Shown: positions 17,316 through 26,846 of the stretch, in pieces | Numbering within the stretch: position 1 is the first letter of the stretch | Layout of the letters: every line of letters starts with the position of its first letter | DNA from: Pontibacter sp. HSC-36F09 | GTDB taxonomy: Bacteria; Bacteroidota; Bacteroidia; Cytophagales; Hymenobacteraceae | Direction of reading: 5' to 3' | DNA: 64,000 bases | Assembly (NCBI RefSeq): GCF_024171605.1 | Contig: NZ_JALKAA010000005.1 | Location: 248,001 to 312,000 of the forward strand | Notes under the pieces: model-generated | Told to the model about the DNA's origin: nothing | Databases searched by the model: none | What the model saw: only the letters and a program-made list of their open reading frames with translations | Position numbers and translations under genes: made by a program

Positions 17316-17969
17316 TTACGGAATATCCATGTACTTGTGCGTCTGTAAGGACACACGCCATTGGGGGTTGTTTTTAACGTATTCGACAATAAGCGGCATT
17401 AACTGCCCGGCTTTGCTCCACTCTGGTTGCAGGTATAGCTTACAACTGGTCCCTACCCTTTCCGCATGCTCTTCTGCCCACGCAAAATCCGATTTGTTAA
17501 ATATAATGACTTTTAGCTCATCTGCAAAAGGATATACAGAAGCATCTGGTGCCTTGAATTTTTTAGGAGACAAACACACCCAATCCCAGTAACCGCTCAG
17601 CGGGTAAGCCCCGGAAGTTTCGATCATGGTGCGTATACCTGCCTCCTGCAATCCGGCTGTTAACGGGTGGAGATTGTACAGCAAAGGTTCGCCTCCTGTT
17701 ACTACGACGGTTTTGCCCGGAAAGGTTTTGGCAGTATCCACGATCTCAGGTACAGGCGTGAGCGGATGCTGTTCAGCGTCCCAGCTCTCCTTCACATCGC
17801 ACCAATGGCAGCCCACATCGCAGCCTCCCAACCTGATAAAGTAAGCGGCCGTGCCGGTGTTGCCACCCTCCCCCTGTATGGTATAAAAAGCTTCCATCAA
17901 CGGAAGTTCACTGCCATCTTTAGGCACTGTATGAATCGAGGCAGTCTTGTATGCTTTTGTCGTTTCCAA
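17316..17969 (-). CDS. queE: 7-carboxy-7-deazaguanine synthase
   Basis: 217 residues. It is a small radical-SAM enzyme that converts 6-carboxy-tetrahydropterin to 7-carboxy-7-deazaguanine in queuosine biosynthesis. The [4Fe-4S]/SAM cysteines are C50-x3-C54-x2-C57 (GGCDVGCHWCDV). The preceding MEAFYTIQGEGGNTGTAAYF and the VVVTGGEPLLYN motif are characteristic of QueE. It is followed after 4 bases by the OmpA-family gene, an arrangement with no obvious functional meaning. No other queuosine gene is in the window. Confidence 0.95.
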   Translation of the reverse strand: METTKAYKTASIHTVPKDGSELPLMEAFYTIQGEGGNTGTAAYFIRLGGCDVGCHWCDVKESWDAEQHPLTPVPEIVDTAKTFPGKTVVVTGGEPLLYNLHPLTAGLQEAGIRTMIETSGAYPLSGYWDWVCLSPKKFKAPDASVYPFADELKVIIFNKSDFAWAEEHAERVGTSCKLYLQPEWSKAGQLMPLIVEYVKNNPQWRVSLQTHKYMDIP

Positions 17970-18534
17970 TTCTGTATTCCATCGGCTTTACCTGATCACT
18001 CAGGTATAGACCTTCATTAAATTAAAGCCCGGCTATACCTACACAAAGTGTAAGCGTTACCGAACTTGCAAAGTTAGTTAAAAAAGCAACAAGGTAGAGA
18101 TCAACTTATGTTCCGCTATACCTTAGAGGAACATAAACTTCTGTAGTCAGGCAGTTGTAGGGACAGGTCGCGACCTGTCCGAAACGTGCGAAAGAACTTG
18201 CAGATTGGAGATTGAAGAAGTGCCGGCTATTTCAGGTAAAGTTAAGTAAACGCTCTTTCGGACATCCGTGTCCGAAAGCCATCTATTGGGGATGTCCACA
18301 TCCCCGTGTGTGGATTTCGTTTGTATGCAGACTTATCACAGCTGAGAACAGGCACCCTCTGTTGTGATTCAGAGAAAGGTATAACCGAACCTGCTATATG
18401 ATCAATTGAAAGCCTCCATAGAGTAGGTCGCAATATGCTTATAAGCAAGAAACAGCTGATCTAATTCTAAAAAAGCCCCCTGCCCGTTTTGGAGGGGCAA
18501 GGGGCCTTCATTAAGGTAGAGGGCAAACGATAGT
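17970..18534. repeat. Intergenic palindrome cluster (18161-18305)
   Basis: GGACAGGTCGCGACCTGTCC at 18161-18180 is a perfect 20-base palindrome. CTTTCGGACA and TGTCCGAAAG (18255-18278) form a 10-base inverted repeat around a 4-base loop. GGGGATGT and ACATCCCC (18288-18305) form another around 2 bases. All three contain a GGACA/TGTCC or GATGTCC-like core. Three octamer copies (AGGTATAG or complement) lie between 18000 and 18120. No gene is evident. The cluster looks like a REP-type dispersed element. Confidence 0.6.
18469..18508 (-). terminator. Terminator of folD
   Basis: On the minus strand GGCCCCTTGCCC and GGGCAGGGGGC pair around CTCCAAAAC, followed by six T. It lies 27 bases beyond the folD stop codon. 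Confidence 0.8.
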
Positions 18535-19416
18535 TTACGCGTATACTTCTTTTCTTGCCGCTCTCAGCGTGTTTTTCAGTAGCATGGCAATCGTCAATGG
18601 ACCAACACCACCTGGAACCGGCGTAATGTAGCTGCATTTTGGTGCCACATTGTCAAAATCTACGTCGCCGCGCAGTCTGTAGCCAGACTTGCGGGTAGGG
18701 TCCGGTACACGGGTTGTGCCCACATCGATCACCACAGCCCCTTCTTTTACCATGTCGGCTGTTATAAGACCAGGTATACCTACAGCGGCGATGATGATAT
18801 CCGCCTGCCGGGTATGGTAAGCCAGATCGTAGGTGTTGCGGTGGCAGAGGGTCACTGTGGCATTGCCCGGGTAAGCGGCTTTGGCCATCAGGATACTCAT
18901 GGGGGAGCCCACAATGTTGCTGCGGCCGATCACCACACAGTGTCTGCCGCTTGTTTCGATGCCGTAGCGTTCAATCAGTTGCAGGATGCCATATGGGGTG
19001 GCAGGCAGGAAAGAAGTCAGGCCGGCCACCATGCGGCCCACGTTCGCCGGGTGAAAGCCATCCACGTCCTTCTTCGGGTCTACCGCTTCCAGTACTTTCT
19101 GGGTATTAATGTGTTTTGGCAGCGGCAGTTGCACAATAAAGCCATCCACTTCTTCGCTCTCGTTCAGCTCCTGTATCTTGTTAAGCAGTTCTTCCTCGGT
19201 TACATCGTCCTCGTAGCGCACCAGGGTAGAGCCGAAACCAACACGGTCGCAGGCCAGCACCTTGTTGTTCACGTACGTAACAGAACCACCGTCATTGCCT
19301 ACCAATATGGCCGCCAGGTGCGGCACCTTGCCACCATGGGCTTTAATTTCGGCAACTTCAGCAGCAATTTCTTGCTGAATGGCTTCGGATGTTTTTTTAC
19401 CGTCGAGCAGAATCAT
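18535..19416 (-). CDS. folD: Methylenetetrahydrofolate dehydrogenase / cyclohydrolase
   Basis: 293 residues, the standard length. It interconverts 5,10-methylene-, methenyl- and 10-formyl-tetrahydrofolate in cytoplasmic one-carbon metabolism, using NADP. Diagnostic segments are Y48-V-N-N-K52 (catalytic lysine region), [33 protein letters not shown] and the C-terminal [19 protein letters not shown]. The nucleotide-binding [14 protein letters not shown] is intact. It lies downstream of lepA with a 193-base gap that contains a hairpin and a tandem repeat. Confidence 0.98.
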   Translation of the reverse strand: MILLDGKKTSEAIQQEIAAEVAEIKAHGGKVPHLAAILVGNDGGSVTYVNNKVLACDRVGFGSTLVRYEDDVTEEELLNKIQELNESEEVDGFIVQLPLPKHINTQKVLEAVDPKKDVDGFHPANVGRMVAGLTSFLPATPYGILQLIERYGIETSGRHCVVIGRSNIVGSPMSILMAKAAYPGNATVTLCHRNTYDLAYHTRQADIIIAAVGIPGLITADMVKEGAVVIDVGTTRVPDPTRKSGYRLRGDVDFDNVAPKCSYITPVPGGVGPLTIAMLLKNTLRAARKEVYA

Positions 19417-19512
19417 GGTTATAGTTAAAAGTTATGAGTTAAGCGTTCTGAGTTTTTTTGACAAAGGCAATTTGGACTAAATACAAAATCGATTCATCAT
19501 CATGAAGTCATT

Positions 19513-19557
19513 TGTCTTTTGTCAATATGTCTTTTGTCAATATGTCTTTGGTCTATG
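19513..19557. repeat. Three tandem 15-base units
   Basis: The unit TGTCTTTTGTCAATA occurs twice exactly and a third time in diverged form (TGTCTTTGGTCTATG) between lepA and folD. It is a short microsatellite-like array that may vary in copy number between strains. Confidence 0.75.
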
Positions 19558-19569
19558 CATTTTAAGCGA

Positions 19570-19603
19570 CAAGCCCCGGCGCGCGGAGGCACGTCGGGGC
19601 TTG
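19570..19603 (-). terminator. GC-rich hairpin behind lepA, possible terminator
   Basis: CAAGCCCCG and CGGGGCTTG pair around a loop of about 15 bases, 7 bases after the lepA stop on the minus strand. There is no strong T run behind it, so termination may be partial and folD could be read from lepA. Confidence 0.5.
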
Positions 19604-19609
19604 CTAATG

Positions 19610-21394
19610 TTAGTCGAGTTTGAGCACGGCTAAGAAGGCTTCTTGTGGAATTTCCACGTTGCCTACCTGGCGCATGCGTTTCTTACCTTTCTTCTGTTTC
19701 TCGAGGAGCTTGCGTTTACGGGAAATATCACCGCCGTAGCACTTAGCCAATACGTTCTTGCGCAAAGCCTTTACTGTCTCACGGGCAATGATTTTCTGCC
19801 CAATAGCCGCCTGTATAGCGATCTCGAACATCTGACGCGGTAGCAGCTCCCGTAGCTTTTCGCAGAGGCGTTTGCCCCAGTCGTAAGCCTTGTCACGGTG
19901 CACAATGGCACTCAAGGCATCCACCTTCTCGCCGTTCAGCATTACGTCAAGCTTCACCATGTTCGACTGACGGAAACCGATCAGCTCGTAGTCAAGCGAG
20001 GCGTAGCCTCTGGAAATAGTCTTCAGTTTATCAAAAAAGTCGAACACGATCTCAGCAAGCGGCATTTCAAACGAAAGCTCTACGCGGTCGCTGGTCAGGT
20101 AGGTCTGGTTCTTCAGAATACCGCGTTTGTCCATGCAGAGCGAGATAATCGGACCCACATACTCGGCCTTCGAAATGATCTGTGCCTTGATGAATGGTTC
20201 CTCGATGCGGTCGATGTAGTTCGGCTCCGGCATTTCGGAAGGGGCATTCACCTTCAGCAACTCGCCCTTGGTAGAATAGGCGTGGAACTGCACCGACGGC
20301 ACCGTGGTGATCACCGTCATGTCGAACTCACGCTCCAGACGCTCCTGCACGATTTCCATGTGCAGCATTCCCAGGAAGCCGCAACGGAAACCAAAGCCGA
20401 GGGCGGCGGATGTTTCCGGCTCCCATACCAATGAAGCGTCGTTCAGCTGTAGCTTCTCCATAGAGGCTCGCAGTTCTTCGTACTCGCTAGTCTCTACTGG
20501 GTATATACCGGCAAATACCATCGGTTTCACGTCTTCGAAGCCCTGTATACCTACTGCGGGACGGTCGACGTGCGTAATCGTATCGCCAACTTTTACCTCT
20601 TTTGCATTCTTGATGCCTGAGATCAGGTAGCCCACGTTGCCGGCAGCCATCTCCTGGCGCGGTTCCTGGTTAAGTTTCAGCACCCCGATTTCGTCTGCTT
20701 CGTAGGTCTTGCCGGTGTTGATGAACTTTACCTTCTCCCCCTTCTTGAGTGTTCCATTATAAATTCGGAAATATACCTCAATACCTCTATAGGAGTTGAA
20801 AACCGAGTCGAAGATGAGGGCCTGCAGTGGAGCGGCAGGGTCTCCTTTCGGAGCCGGCACGCGATCGCAAATGGCGCTCAGTATATCCTCTATACCGATG
20901 CCTGCCTTACCTGAGGCATGAATTATGTCCTCTCTGTCGCAGCCGATCAGGTCGATGATCTGGTCACTTACCTCCTCTGGCATGGCGTGCGGCAGGTCGA
21001 TCTTGTTCAGCACAGGTATAATCTCCAGGTCAGAGCCGATGGCCAGGTATAGGTTCGAAATCGTCTGCGCCTCTATACCTTGCGAAGAGTCCACGATCAG
21101 CAGCGCACCCTCGCAAGCGGCAATAGAACGGGACACTTCATAGGAAAAGTCGACGTGGCCAGGAGTGTCGATCAAGTTCAGCACATAGTCTTCTCCCTTG
21201 TAACGGTAGTTCATCTGGATGGCGTGGCTCTTGATGGTGATGCCGCGCTCCCGCTCCAGGTCCATGTTGTCGAGCAGCTGGTTTTGCATTTCACGCTCTG
21301 CCACCGTCGAGGTAAACTCTAACAGGCGGTCAGCCAGGGTACTTTTACCATGGTCGATGTGGGCGATGATGCAGAAATTGCGAATGTTCTTCAT
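19610..21394 (-). CDS. lepA: Elongation factor 4
   Basis: 594 residues, the typical EF4 length. It is a ribosome-bound GTPase acting during translation under stress. The G motifs are intact: G1 [14 protein letters not shown] (residues 11-24), G3 D76-T-P-G-H80, and G4 N130-K-I-D133. The unique C-terminal domain is present ([21 protein letters not shown] and the basic [20 protein letters not shown] tail region). The preceding DNA (21395-21702) holds no other gene. Confidence 0.98.
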   Translation of the reverse strand: MKNIRNFCIIAHIDHGKSTLADRLLEFTSTVAEREMQNQLLDNMDLERERGITIKSHAIQMNYRYKGEDYVLNLIDTPGHVDFSYEVSRSIAACEGALLIVDSSQGIEAQTISNLYLAIGSDLEIIPVLNKIDLPHAMPEEVSDQIIDLIGCDREDIIHASGKAGIGIEDILSAICDRVPAPKGDPAAPLQALIFDSVFNSYRGIEVYFRIYNGTLKKGEKVKFINTGKTYEADEIGVLKLNQEPRQEMAAGNVGYLISGIKNAKEVKVGDTITHVDRPAVGIQGFEDVKPMVFAGIYPVETSEYEELRASMEKLQLNDASLVWEPETSAALGFGFRCGFLGMLHMEIVQERLEREFDMTVITTVPSVQFHAYSTKGELLKVNAPSEMPEPNYIDRIEEPFIKAQIISKAEYVGPIISLCMDKRGILKNQTYLTSDRVELSFEMPLAEIVFDFFDKLKTISRGYASLDYELIGFRQSNMVKLDVMLNGEKVDALSAIVHRDKAYDWGKRLCEKLRELLPRQMFEIAIQAAIGQKIIARETVKALRKNVLAKCYGGDISRKRKLLEKQKKGKKRMRQVGNVEIPQEAFLAVLKLD

Positions 21395-21702
21395 ATAAGT
21401 TTAATACGAGAACAAAGTTAATAATATTCCTGTCAATTTAATTCAACTAAGTGCTGACAGCACGAACTAAATCTGTTATACACGTCAGCAAACTCGTCTT
21501 GAAACCCTCCAGCTCCGTTTCCACAGTTCTCATCCCGACATTGGTTCTCAGCGTTTAATTGCAAGCCCAAGCATACTTCCCACAGCTATATGCCTGAACT
21601 ACAGTACAATTTTTTTCTCTTTAGTGTGAGTCCCGGAGTTGCTTTCATCTTCAGAACATACTATATTGTAAAAGTCTATATATGTCTATATAAAACAACA
21701 CA
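21395..21702. other. Divergent lepA / LuxR-type regulator intergenic region
   Basis: 308 bases between lepA (leftward) and the PAS-LuxR gene (rightward). I see no ORF, RNA gene or strong repeat. The last 60 bases are A/T-rich and include a TATATATGTCTATATAAA stretch, probably part of the rightward promoter. Confidence 0.4.
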
Positions 21703-22383
21703 ATGACCGGCAACAACAGCATCCACGAGAAAGTAAGAGAGAAAATTAAGGAAGTAGAGGCGCTGAACGAAGAAATACCGGGGGTGGTCATTATTCACTG
21801 GCTCGACAGCGGACTGGTGGAATATTTATCTGAACGAGGAGCAAAAGCATTAGGCACTACCCAGGAAGAAATAAAGGCGATGGGCCTGGATTACTACAAA
21901 AGATACTTCAACCCCGAAGATGCTGAATACTATGTACCCAAGCTACTCGGATTGATAAAGCGCAATGATATAAATGAGTTTGTCACTTACTTCCAGCAGG
22001 TGCGGCTGTTGCAGCAGCAGGATTATGTGTGGCATTTGAGCAGTTCCAAAATTTTTATGCGGGACGAGGAAGGCATGCCCCTGTTGTCTATCACGGTGTC
22101 TATACCTGTGGATCCGGATCACCATGTAACGCCGAAGGTGGGCAAACTACTGGAAGAAAATATGTTCCTTCGAAAAAACATGTCTACCTTCTCCCAACTG
22201 TCCGGGCGCGAACGGGATATCCTAAAGCTGACTGCGCTGGGCAAAAGCTCCTCCGAGATTGCCGATGAGTTATTCATTGCCACATCCACCGTCGAAACCC
22301 ACCGGCGCAACATCAAAGCCAAGTTAAATGCCACAACATCTTACGAACTGGCCCAATACGCACGTGCTTTCGATCTGATATAG
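21703..22383 (+). CDS. PAS-domain LuxR-type transcriptional regulator
   Basis: 226 residues. Residues about 15-130 look like a PAS sensor domain (VVIIHWLDSGLVEYLSERGAKALGTT, then YVWHLSSSKIFMRDEEGMPL). Residues about 160-222 are a LuxR/GerE helix-turn-helix with LSGRERDILKLTALGKSSSE and TVETHRRNIKAKL, the recognition-helix pattern. No phosphoacceptor receiver domain is present, so it is probably a one-component regulator sensing a ligand or redox signal through PAS. It stands just upstream of the acyl-CoA mutase gene, a possible target, but this is inference. Confidence 0.9.
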   Translation: MTGNNSIHEKVREKIKEVEALNEEIPGVVIIHWLDSGLVEYLSERGAKALGTTQEEIKAMGLDYYKRYFNPEDAEYYVPKLLGLIKRNDINEFVTYFQQVRLLQQQDYVWHLSSSKIFMRDEEGMPLLSITVSIPVDPDHHVTPKVGKLLEENMFLRKNMSTFSQLSGRERDILKLTALGKSSSEIADELFIATSTVETHRRNIKAKLNATTSYELAQYARAFDLI

Positions 22384-22598
22384 CACTTACTAGCAGTCCC
22401 TTTTTTAAAAGCCGGCCAATACGCTTATTCAGGCCAGATCGCTATTGGCCACAAGGCCCGTCAGAGTGGATAACAGAATCCATTTCCTTCCGTTGAAGCG
22501 AATACCGGTTTGGACTTCCAGTGTATGCTCAACCCTGTCAATCCTGCGCGAAAATGACTATATTCGCATCAAATTTGAAAAATCCTTGTTAGTAAATT

Positions 22599-25500
22599 AT
22601 GCAAGTTACTAAAATAGAGCCATATAAGCCCGTTAACCATATTCGTATCGTGACGGCAGCCTCGCTGTTCGACGGGCATGACGCTTCGATTAACATCATG
22701 CGCCGCATCATACAGGCCTCCGGCGCCGAGGTTATTCACCTGGGCCACAACCGCTCCGTGCAGGAAATCGTGGATTGCGCCGTGCAGGAAGATGCGCAGG
22801 CCATCGCCATTACCTCGTACCAGGGTGGACACCTGGAGTACTTCAAATACATGTACGACCTGCTCAACGAGCGCGGCTGTGGCCATATCCGTATTTTCGG
22901 CGGCGGCGGCGGGGTAATTCTGCCTACTGAGATCGAGGAACTGCACGAATACGGGGTTGCCCGCATCTACTCCCCGGACGATGGACGCGCCATGGGTCTG
23001 CAAGGTATGATCAACGACATGCTGGAGAAATGCGACTTCCCGACCGGCAAAGACCTGAACGGCGAGGCCAAACACCTGCGTGACAAGGATCCGAAAGCCA
23101 TCGCCCGCCTGATCTCGGCGGCCGAGAACTTCCCGGAGGAAGCCCGCAGCATCCTGAACGAAGTGAGAGAGCACGCCAAAGAAGTAAAAACGCCGGTGCT
23201 GGGTATAACCGGTACAGGTGGAGCCGGTAAATCTTCCCTCGTGGACGAACTGGTGCGTCGTTTCCTGATCGACTTCCCTCAAAAGAAGATTGCCATCATC
23301 TCCGTAGACCCGTCGAAGCGTAAGACAGGCGGCGCTCTGTTAGGTGACCGCATTCGCATGAACTCGATCTCGAACGAGCGGGTATACATGCGCTCGCTGG
23401 CTACCCGCCAAAGCAACCTCGCCCTGAGCAAATACGTGCAGGACGCGGTGGACATCGTGAAGGCGGCTGATTTTGACATGATCATCCTGGAGACCTCAGG
23501 TATAGGCCAGTCCGACACCGAGATCATTGAGCACTCTGATATGAGTTTGTATGTGATGACGCCGGAGTATGGTGCCGCCACGCAGCTCGAGAAAATTGAC
23601 ATGCTCGACTTTGCCGACGTGATCGCCTTGAACAAATTTGACAAGCGCGGTGCCCTTGACGCGCTGCGTGACGTGAAAAAACAATACAAGCGCAACCACC
23701 AGCTCTGGGATGTGAGCGACGATGAGATTCCGGTGTTCGGCACTATCGCTTCACAGTTCAACGACCCGGGCATGAACCAGCTATACCGTGCCGTGATGGC
23801 CAAGCTGTCGGAGAAAACAGGTATAGCATTCGACTCCAACCTGCAGACTTCCAAAGAGATGTCTGAGAAGGTATACATCATCCCTCCTGCCCGCACCCGC
23901 TACCTGTCTGAGATCTCCGAGACCATCCGCATCTACGACAAGTGGACGAAGGATCAGGGCGAGATTGCTCAAAAACTCTACGGCATAAAGAAGTCGATTG
24001 AGGCGGTGCGAGGTATAGAGGTTGAAGACAAAGATCGTTTGATCAAACAGCTTGAGCAGGCTTATGCCGAGGTGGAGCTGAGTTTGGACGGGCAGAACAA
24101 GAAAATTCTTGAGAACTGGAAAGACAAAGTACAGGCCTACAAGAATGAGTTCTACGTCTTCAAGGTGCGTGACAAAGAACTCAAAATAAAGACGCACACC
24201 GAGTCGCTGTCACACCTGCAGATACCGAAAGTATCGACGCCGCGCTACGAAGCATGGGGTGATCTATTGAAGTGGAACCTGCAGGAGAACGTGCCGGGCG
24301 AGTTCCCTTACACCGCGGGTGTATTCCCGTTCAAGCGCGAAGGCGAAGATCCAACCCGTATGTTTGCCGGTGAAGGCGGACCGGAGCGTACGAACCGTCG
24401 CTTCCATTATGTAAGCCTAGGTATGCCAGCTAAGCGTCTGTCAACAGCCTTCGACTCGGTTACGCTCTACGGTGAAGACCCGGATTTCAGACCAGATATT
24501 TATGGTAAAATTGGTAACTCTGGCGTGAGTATCTGCTGCCTCGATGATGCCAAGAAACTGTACTCCGGTTTCAACCTGGCCGACCCGATGACGTCAGTTT
24601 CCATGACCATCAACGGACCAGCTGCGATCCTGACCGGCTTCTTTATGAATGCTGCGATTGATCAGCAGTGTGAGCTTTATATTAAAGAGCACGGACTGGA
24701 AGATGAGGTGAATCAGAAAATTGAAGCCATCTACCAAGAGAAAGGTATAGAGCGTCCGCAGTACCAGGGCGAACTGCCACAGGGCAACGACGGCCTTGGC
24801 CTGATGCTACTTGGCGTGACCGGTGACCAGGTGTTGCCGGCTGAGGTGTACGAGCCAATCAAGACCCGCACGCTGGCAGCAGTGCGCGGTACGGTGCAGG
24901 CCGACATCCTGAAAGAAGACCAGGCGCAGAACACCTGCATCTTCTCCACAGAGTTTTCACTGCGTTTGATGGGTGACGTGCAGGCCTACTTCATCGATAA
25001 GAACGTGCGTAACTTCTATTCGGTGTCCATCTCCGGTTACCACATTGCAGAGGCAGGTGCCAATCCTATTTCGCAGCTGGCCTTCACGCTGGCCAACGGT
25101 TTTACGTTTGTGGAGTACTACGTGAGCCGCGGCATGGACATCAACAAGTTTGCCCCGAACCTGAGCTTCTTCTTCTCCAACGGCATCGATCCAGAGTACG
25201 CGGTGATTGGTCGTGTGGCCCGCAGAATCTGGGCGAAGGCGATGAAGCACAAGTACAATGCCGATGCCCGTTCACAGATGTTAAAGTACCACATCCAGAC
25301 GTCCGGCCGTTCGCTGCACGCCCAAGAGATCGATTTCAACGACATCCGCACCACGTTGCAGGCACTATACGCGATCTACGACAACTGTAACTCGCTGCAC
25401 ACCAACGCTTACGACGAGGCGATCACAACCCCTACAGAGGCTTCAGTTCGTCGTGCCATGGCGATTCAGTTGATCATCAACCGTGAGCTGGGTCTGGCCA

Positions 25501-25985
25501 AAAACGAGAACCCGCTGCAGGGATCCTTCATCATCGAAGAGCTGACGGATTTGGTGGAAGAAGCTGTATTGCTGGAGTTTGACCGCATTACGGAGCGTGG
25601 CGGCGTGTTGGGTGCCATGGAGACGATGTATCAGCGCGGCAAGATTCAGGAAGAAAGTCTGTACTACGAAACGCTGAAGCACACGGGCGAGTACCCGATC
25701 ATCGGCGTGAATACCTTCCTGTCGTCTACCGGCTCTCCTACCGTGCTGCCTACCGAAGTGATCCGGGCGACAGAAGAAGAAAAGCAGTACCAGATCGCGA
25801 TGCTGCAGACCTTACAGCAGCGCAATGCTGACAGAACGCCTGAGATGTTGAAGCGCCTCCAGCAAGTGGCCATCGCCAACGGCAACATTTTCGAAGAGAT
25901 GATGGAAGCCGTTAAATACTGCTCGCTAGGCCAGATCACCAATGCCCTGTTTGAGGTAGGCGGACAGTACCGCAGAAATATGTAA
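22599..25985 (+). CDS. icmF: Fused B12-dependent acyl-CoA mutase with G-protein chaperone (IcmF-type)
   Basis: 1128 residues, laid out as in IcmF. The order is a cobalamin-binding domain (1-150; D25-G-H27-D...S motif), a MeaB/ArgK-like GTPase (about 195-450; Walker A G204-TGGAGK211, VSVDPS-like motif, ALNKFDK), a linker, and a TIM-barrel mutase domain plus small subunit-like region (550-1128). The mutase domain has GVFPF where methylmalonyl-CoA mutase has GPY; a Phe here is the isobutyryl-CoA type. It probably rearranges isobutyryl- to n-butyryl-CoA, or a related acyl-CoA, in branched-chain carbon metabolism. Substrate choice is inference. Confidence 0.93.
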   Translation: MQVTKIEPYKPVNHIRIVTAASLFDGHDASINIMRRIIQASGAEVIHLGHNRSVQEIVDCAVQEDAQAIAITSYQGGHLEYFKYMYDLLNERGCGHIRIFGGGGGVILPTEIEELHEYGVARIYSPDDGRAMGLQGMINDMLEKCDFPTGKDLNGEAKHLRDKDPKAIARLISAAENFPEEARSILNEVREHAKEVKTPVLGITGTGGAGKSSLVDELVRRFLIDFPQKKIAIISVDPSKRKTGGALLGDRIRMNSISNERVYMRSLATRQSNLALSKYVQDAVDIVKAADFDMIILETSGIGQSDTEIIEHSDMSLYVMTPEYGAATQLEKIDMLDFADVIALNKFDKRGALDALRDVKKQYKRNHQLWDVSDDEIPVFGTIASQFNDPGMNQLYRAVMAKLSEKTGIAFDSNLQTSKEMSEKVYIIPPARTRYLSEISETIRIYDKWTKDQGEIAQKLYGIKKSIEAVRGIEVEDKDRLIKQLEQAYAEVELSLDGQNKKILENWKDKVQAYKNEFYVFKVRDKELKIKTHTESLSHLQIPKVSTPRYEAWGDLLKWNLQENVPGEFPYTAGVFPFKREGEDPTRMFAGEGGPERTNRRFHYVSLGMPAKRLSTAFDSVTLYGEDPDFRPDIYGKIGNSGVSICCLDDAKKLYSGFNLADPMTSVSMTINGPAAILTGFFMNAAIDQQCELYIKEHGLEDEVNQKIEAIYQEKGIERPQYQGELPQGNDGLGLMLLGVTGDQVLPAEVYEPIKTRTLAAVRGTVQADILKEDQAQNTCIFSTEFSLRLMGDVQAYFIDKNVRNFYSVSISGYHIAEAGANPISQLAFTLANGFTFVEYYVSRGMDINKFAPNLSFFFSNGIDPEYAVIGRVARRIWAKAMKHKYNADARSQMLKYHIQTSGRSLHAQEIDFNDIRTTLQALYAIYDNCNSLHTNAYDEAITTPTEASVRRAMAIQLIINRELGLAKNENPLQGSFIIEELTDLVEEAVLLEFDRITERGGVLGAMETMYQRGKIQEESLYYETLKHTGEYPIIGVNTFLSSTGSPTVLPTEVIRATEEEKQYQIAMLQTLQQRNADRTPEMLKRLQQVAIANGNIFEEMMEAVKYCSLGQITNALFEVGGQYRRNM

Positions 25986-26024
25986 GCACTGAATTATAAG
26001 ATGCCCGCTCCTGCTGGCGTTAAT

Positions 26025-26065
26025 AAAAAAGGAAGGCCCGACAATTGTCCGGCCTTCCTTTTTTA
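26025..26065 (+). terminator. Terminator of the acyl-CoA mutase gene
   Basis: AAAAAAGGAAGGCC and GGCCTTCCTTTTTT pair around a 12-base loop about 40 bases after the stop. The A and T runs make it potentially bidirectional. Confidence 0.88.
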
Positions 26066-26144
26066 TACCTGCTGACAGTAAGCAACTTGACAACTAATTG
26101 CTGCTTTGCAAGGTATTATAGGACAACAAACAAGCAACGCATTT

Positions 26145-26306
26145 ATGAAAACAAAAAACAAAGACTTAGAAGATTTCCCATTTATGCTGGTTGGCTCTGC
26201 TCTCCTATTTTTAGGCCTGGCCACTTATGTATACCTTAGCACACGGATCGAAGAAGATGACATCAATTTTGATCTTTGGGACGAAGACGTCAGCAATTAC
26301 GCCTGA
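26145..26306 (+). CDS. 53-residue single-pass membrane protein
   Basis: The ATG at 26145 gives MKTKNKDLEDFPFMLVG, followed by one hydrophobic helix (FMLVGSALLFLGLATYVYL) and an acidic tail (EEDDINFDLWDEDVSNYA). It lies between two terminators, which supports a separate small transcript. The tail resembles that of the tiny protein at 28876-29007. No known family is recognised. Confidence 0.55.
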   Translation: MKTKNKDLEDFPFMLVGSALLFLGLATYVYLSTRIEEDDINFDLWDEDVSNYA

Positions 26307-26369
26307 TCAGGTACAGGTATAGGTATAGGTCGTCTATAATAGATTGAATTAGCTCTAAAGATAAATAAC

Positions 26370-26417
26370 AAAAAGCCAGTCCGCTATACCTTGTCAGGTT
26401 GCGAACTGGCTTTTTTT
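26370..26417. terminator. Bidirectional terminator before the Rnk-like gene
   Basis: AAAAAGCCAGT and ACTGGCTTTTTTT pair around a loop containing the octamer CTATACCT. It sits between the rightward 53-residue gene and the leftward Rnk-like gene and can serve both. Two overlapping AGGTATAG octamers lie just upstream at 26315-26328. Confidence 0.8.
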
Positions 26418-26434
26418 ACAGGTATAGCTTATCC

Positions 26435-26845
26435 TTATAATGCGAAGTTGCCGGATGCCTCCGGTTGGAAAGTTACTTTCTCTATCTTATAGTTGATGGT
26501 GCCGGATGGTACTGGCCACTCTACCTCATCGCCTTCTTTGCAGCCGATAATGGCGGTGCCTACCGGTGCAAAGATCGAGATCTTTCGTGCATTCACATCG
26601 GCGTCCTTCGGGTATACCAGCGTGATTTCCATCTCCTTGCCGCTTTTCATGTCCCGCAGCAGTACACTGGAGTTCATGGTCACCACCTCAGCCGGGATCT
26701 CATTCGAAGCGACTCTTTTGGCTCGCTTCAGTTCTTCTCCCAGCTTGGCAATGTTTGCCTGCATACCTGGCCCCTGCCGCTGCTGCTGCACCAGTTCAAT
26801 CAGGCGCTTGTAGTCCTGCTCCGTAAGATAGATCACATTTTCCAT
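26435..26845 (-). CDS. Rnk-like / GreA-GreB C-terminal domain protein
   Basis: 136 residues. A short helical N-terminus (YLTEQDYKRLIELVQQQRQG) leads into a GreA/GreB-type FKBP-like C-terminal domain (EITLVYPKDADVNARKISIF, PVGTAIIGCKEGDEVEWPVP). The arrangement fits Rnk, which binds RNA polymerase in the secondary channel and antagonises GreA-type factors without stimulating cleavage. The acidic residues at the tip of the Gre coiled coil are not recognisable. It follows the glutamate-synthase-like gene after one base, in one operon. Confidence 0.88.
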   Translation of the reverse strand: MENVIYLTEQDYKRLIELVQQQRQGPGMQANIAKLGEELKRAKRVASNEIPAEVVTMNSSVLLRDMKSGKEMEITLVYPKDADVNARKISIFAPVGTAIIGCKEGDEVEWPVPSGTINYKIEKVTFQPEASGNFAL

Positions 26846-26846
26846 A

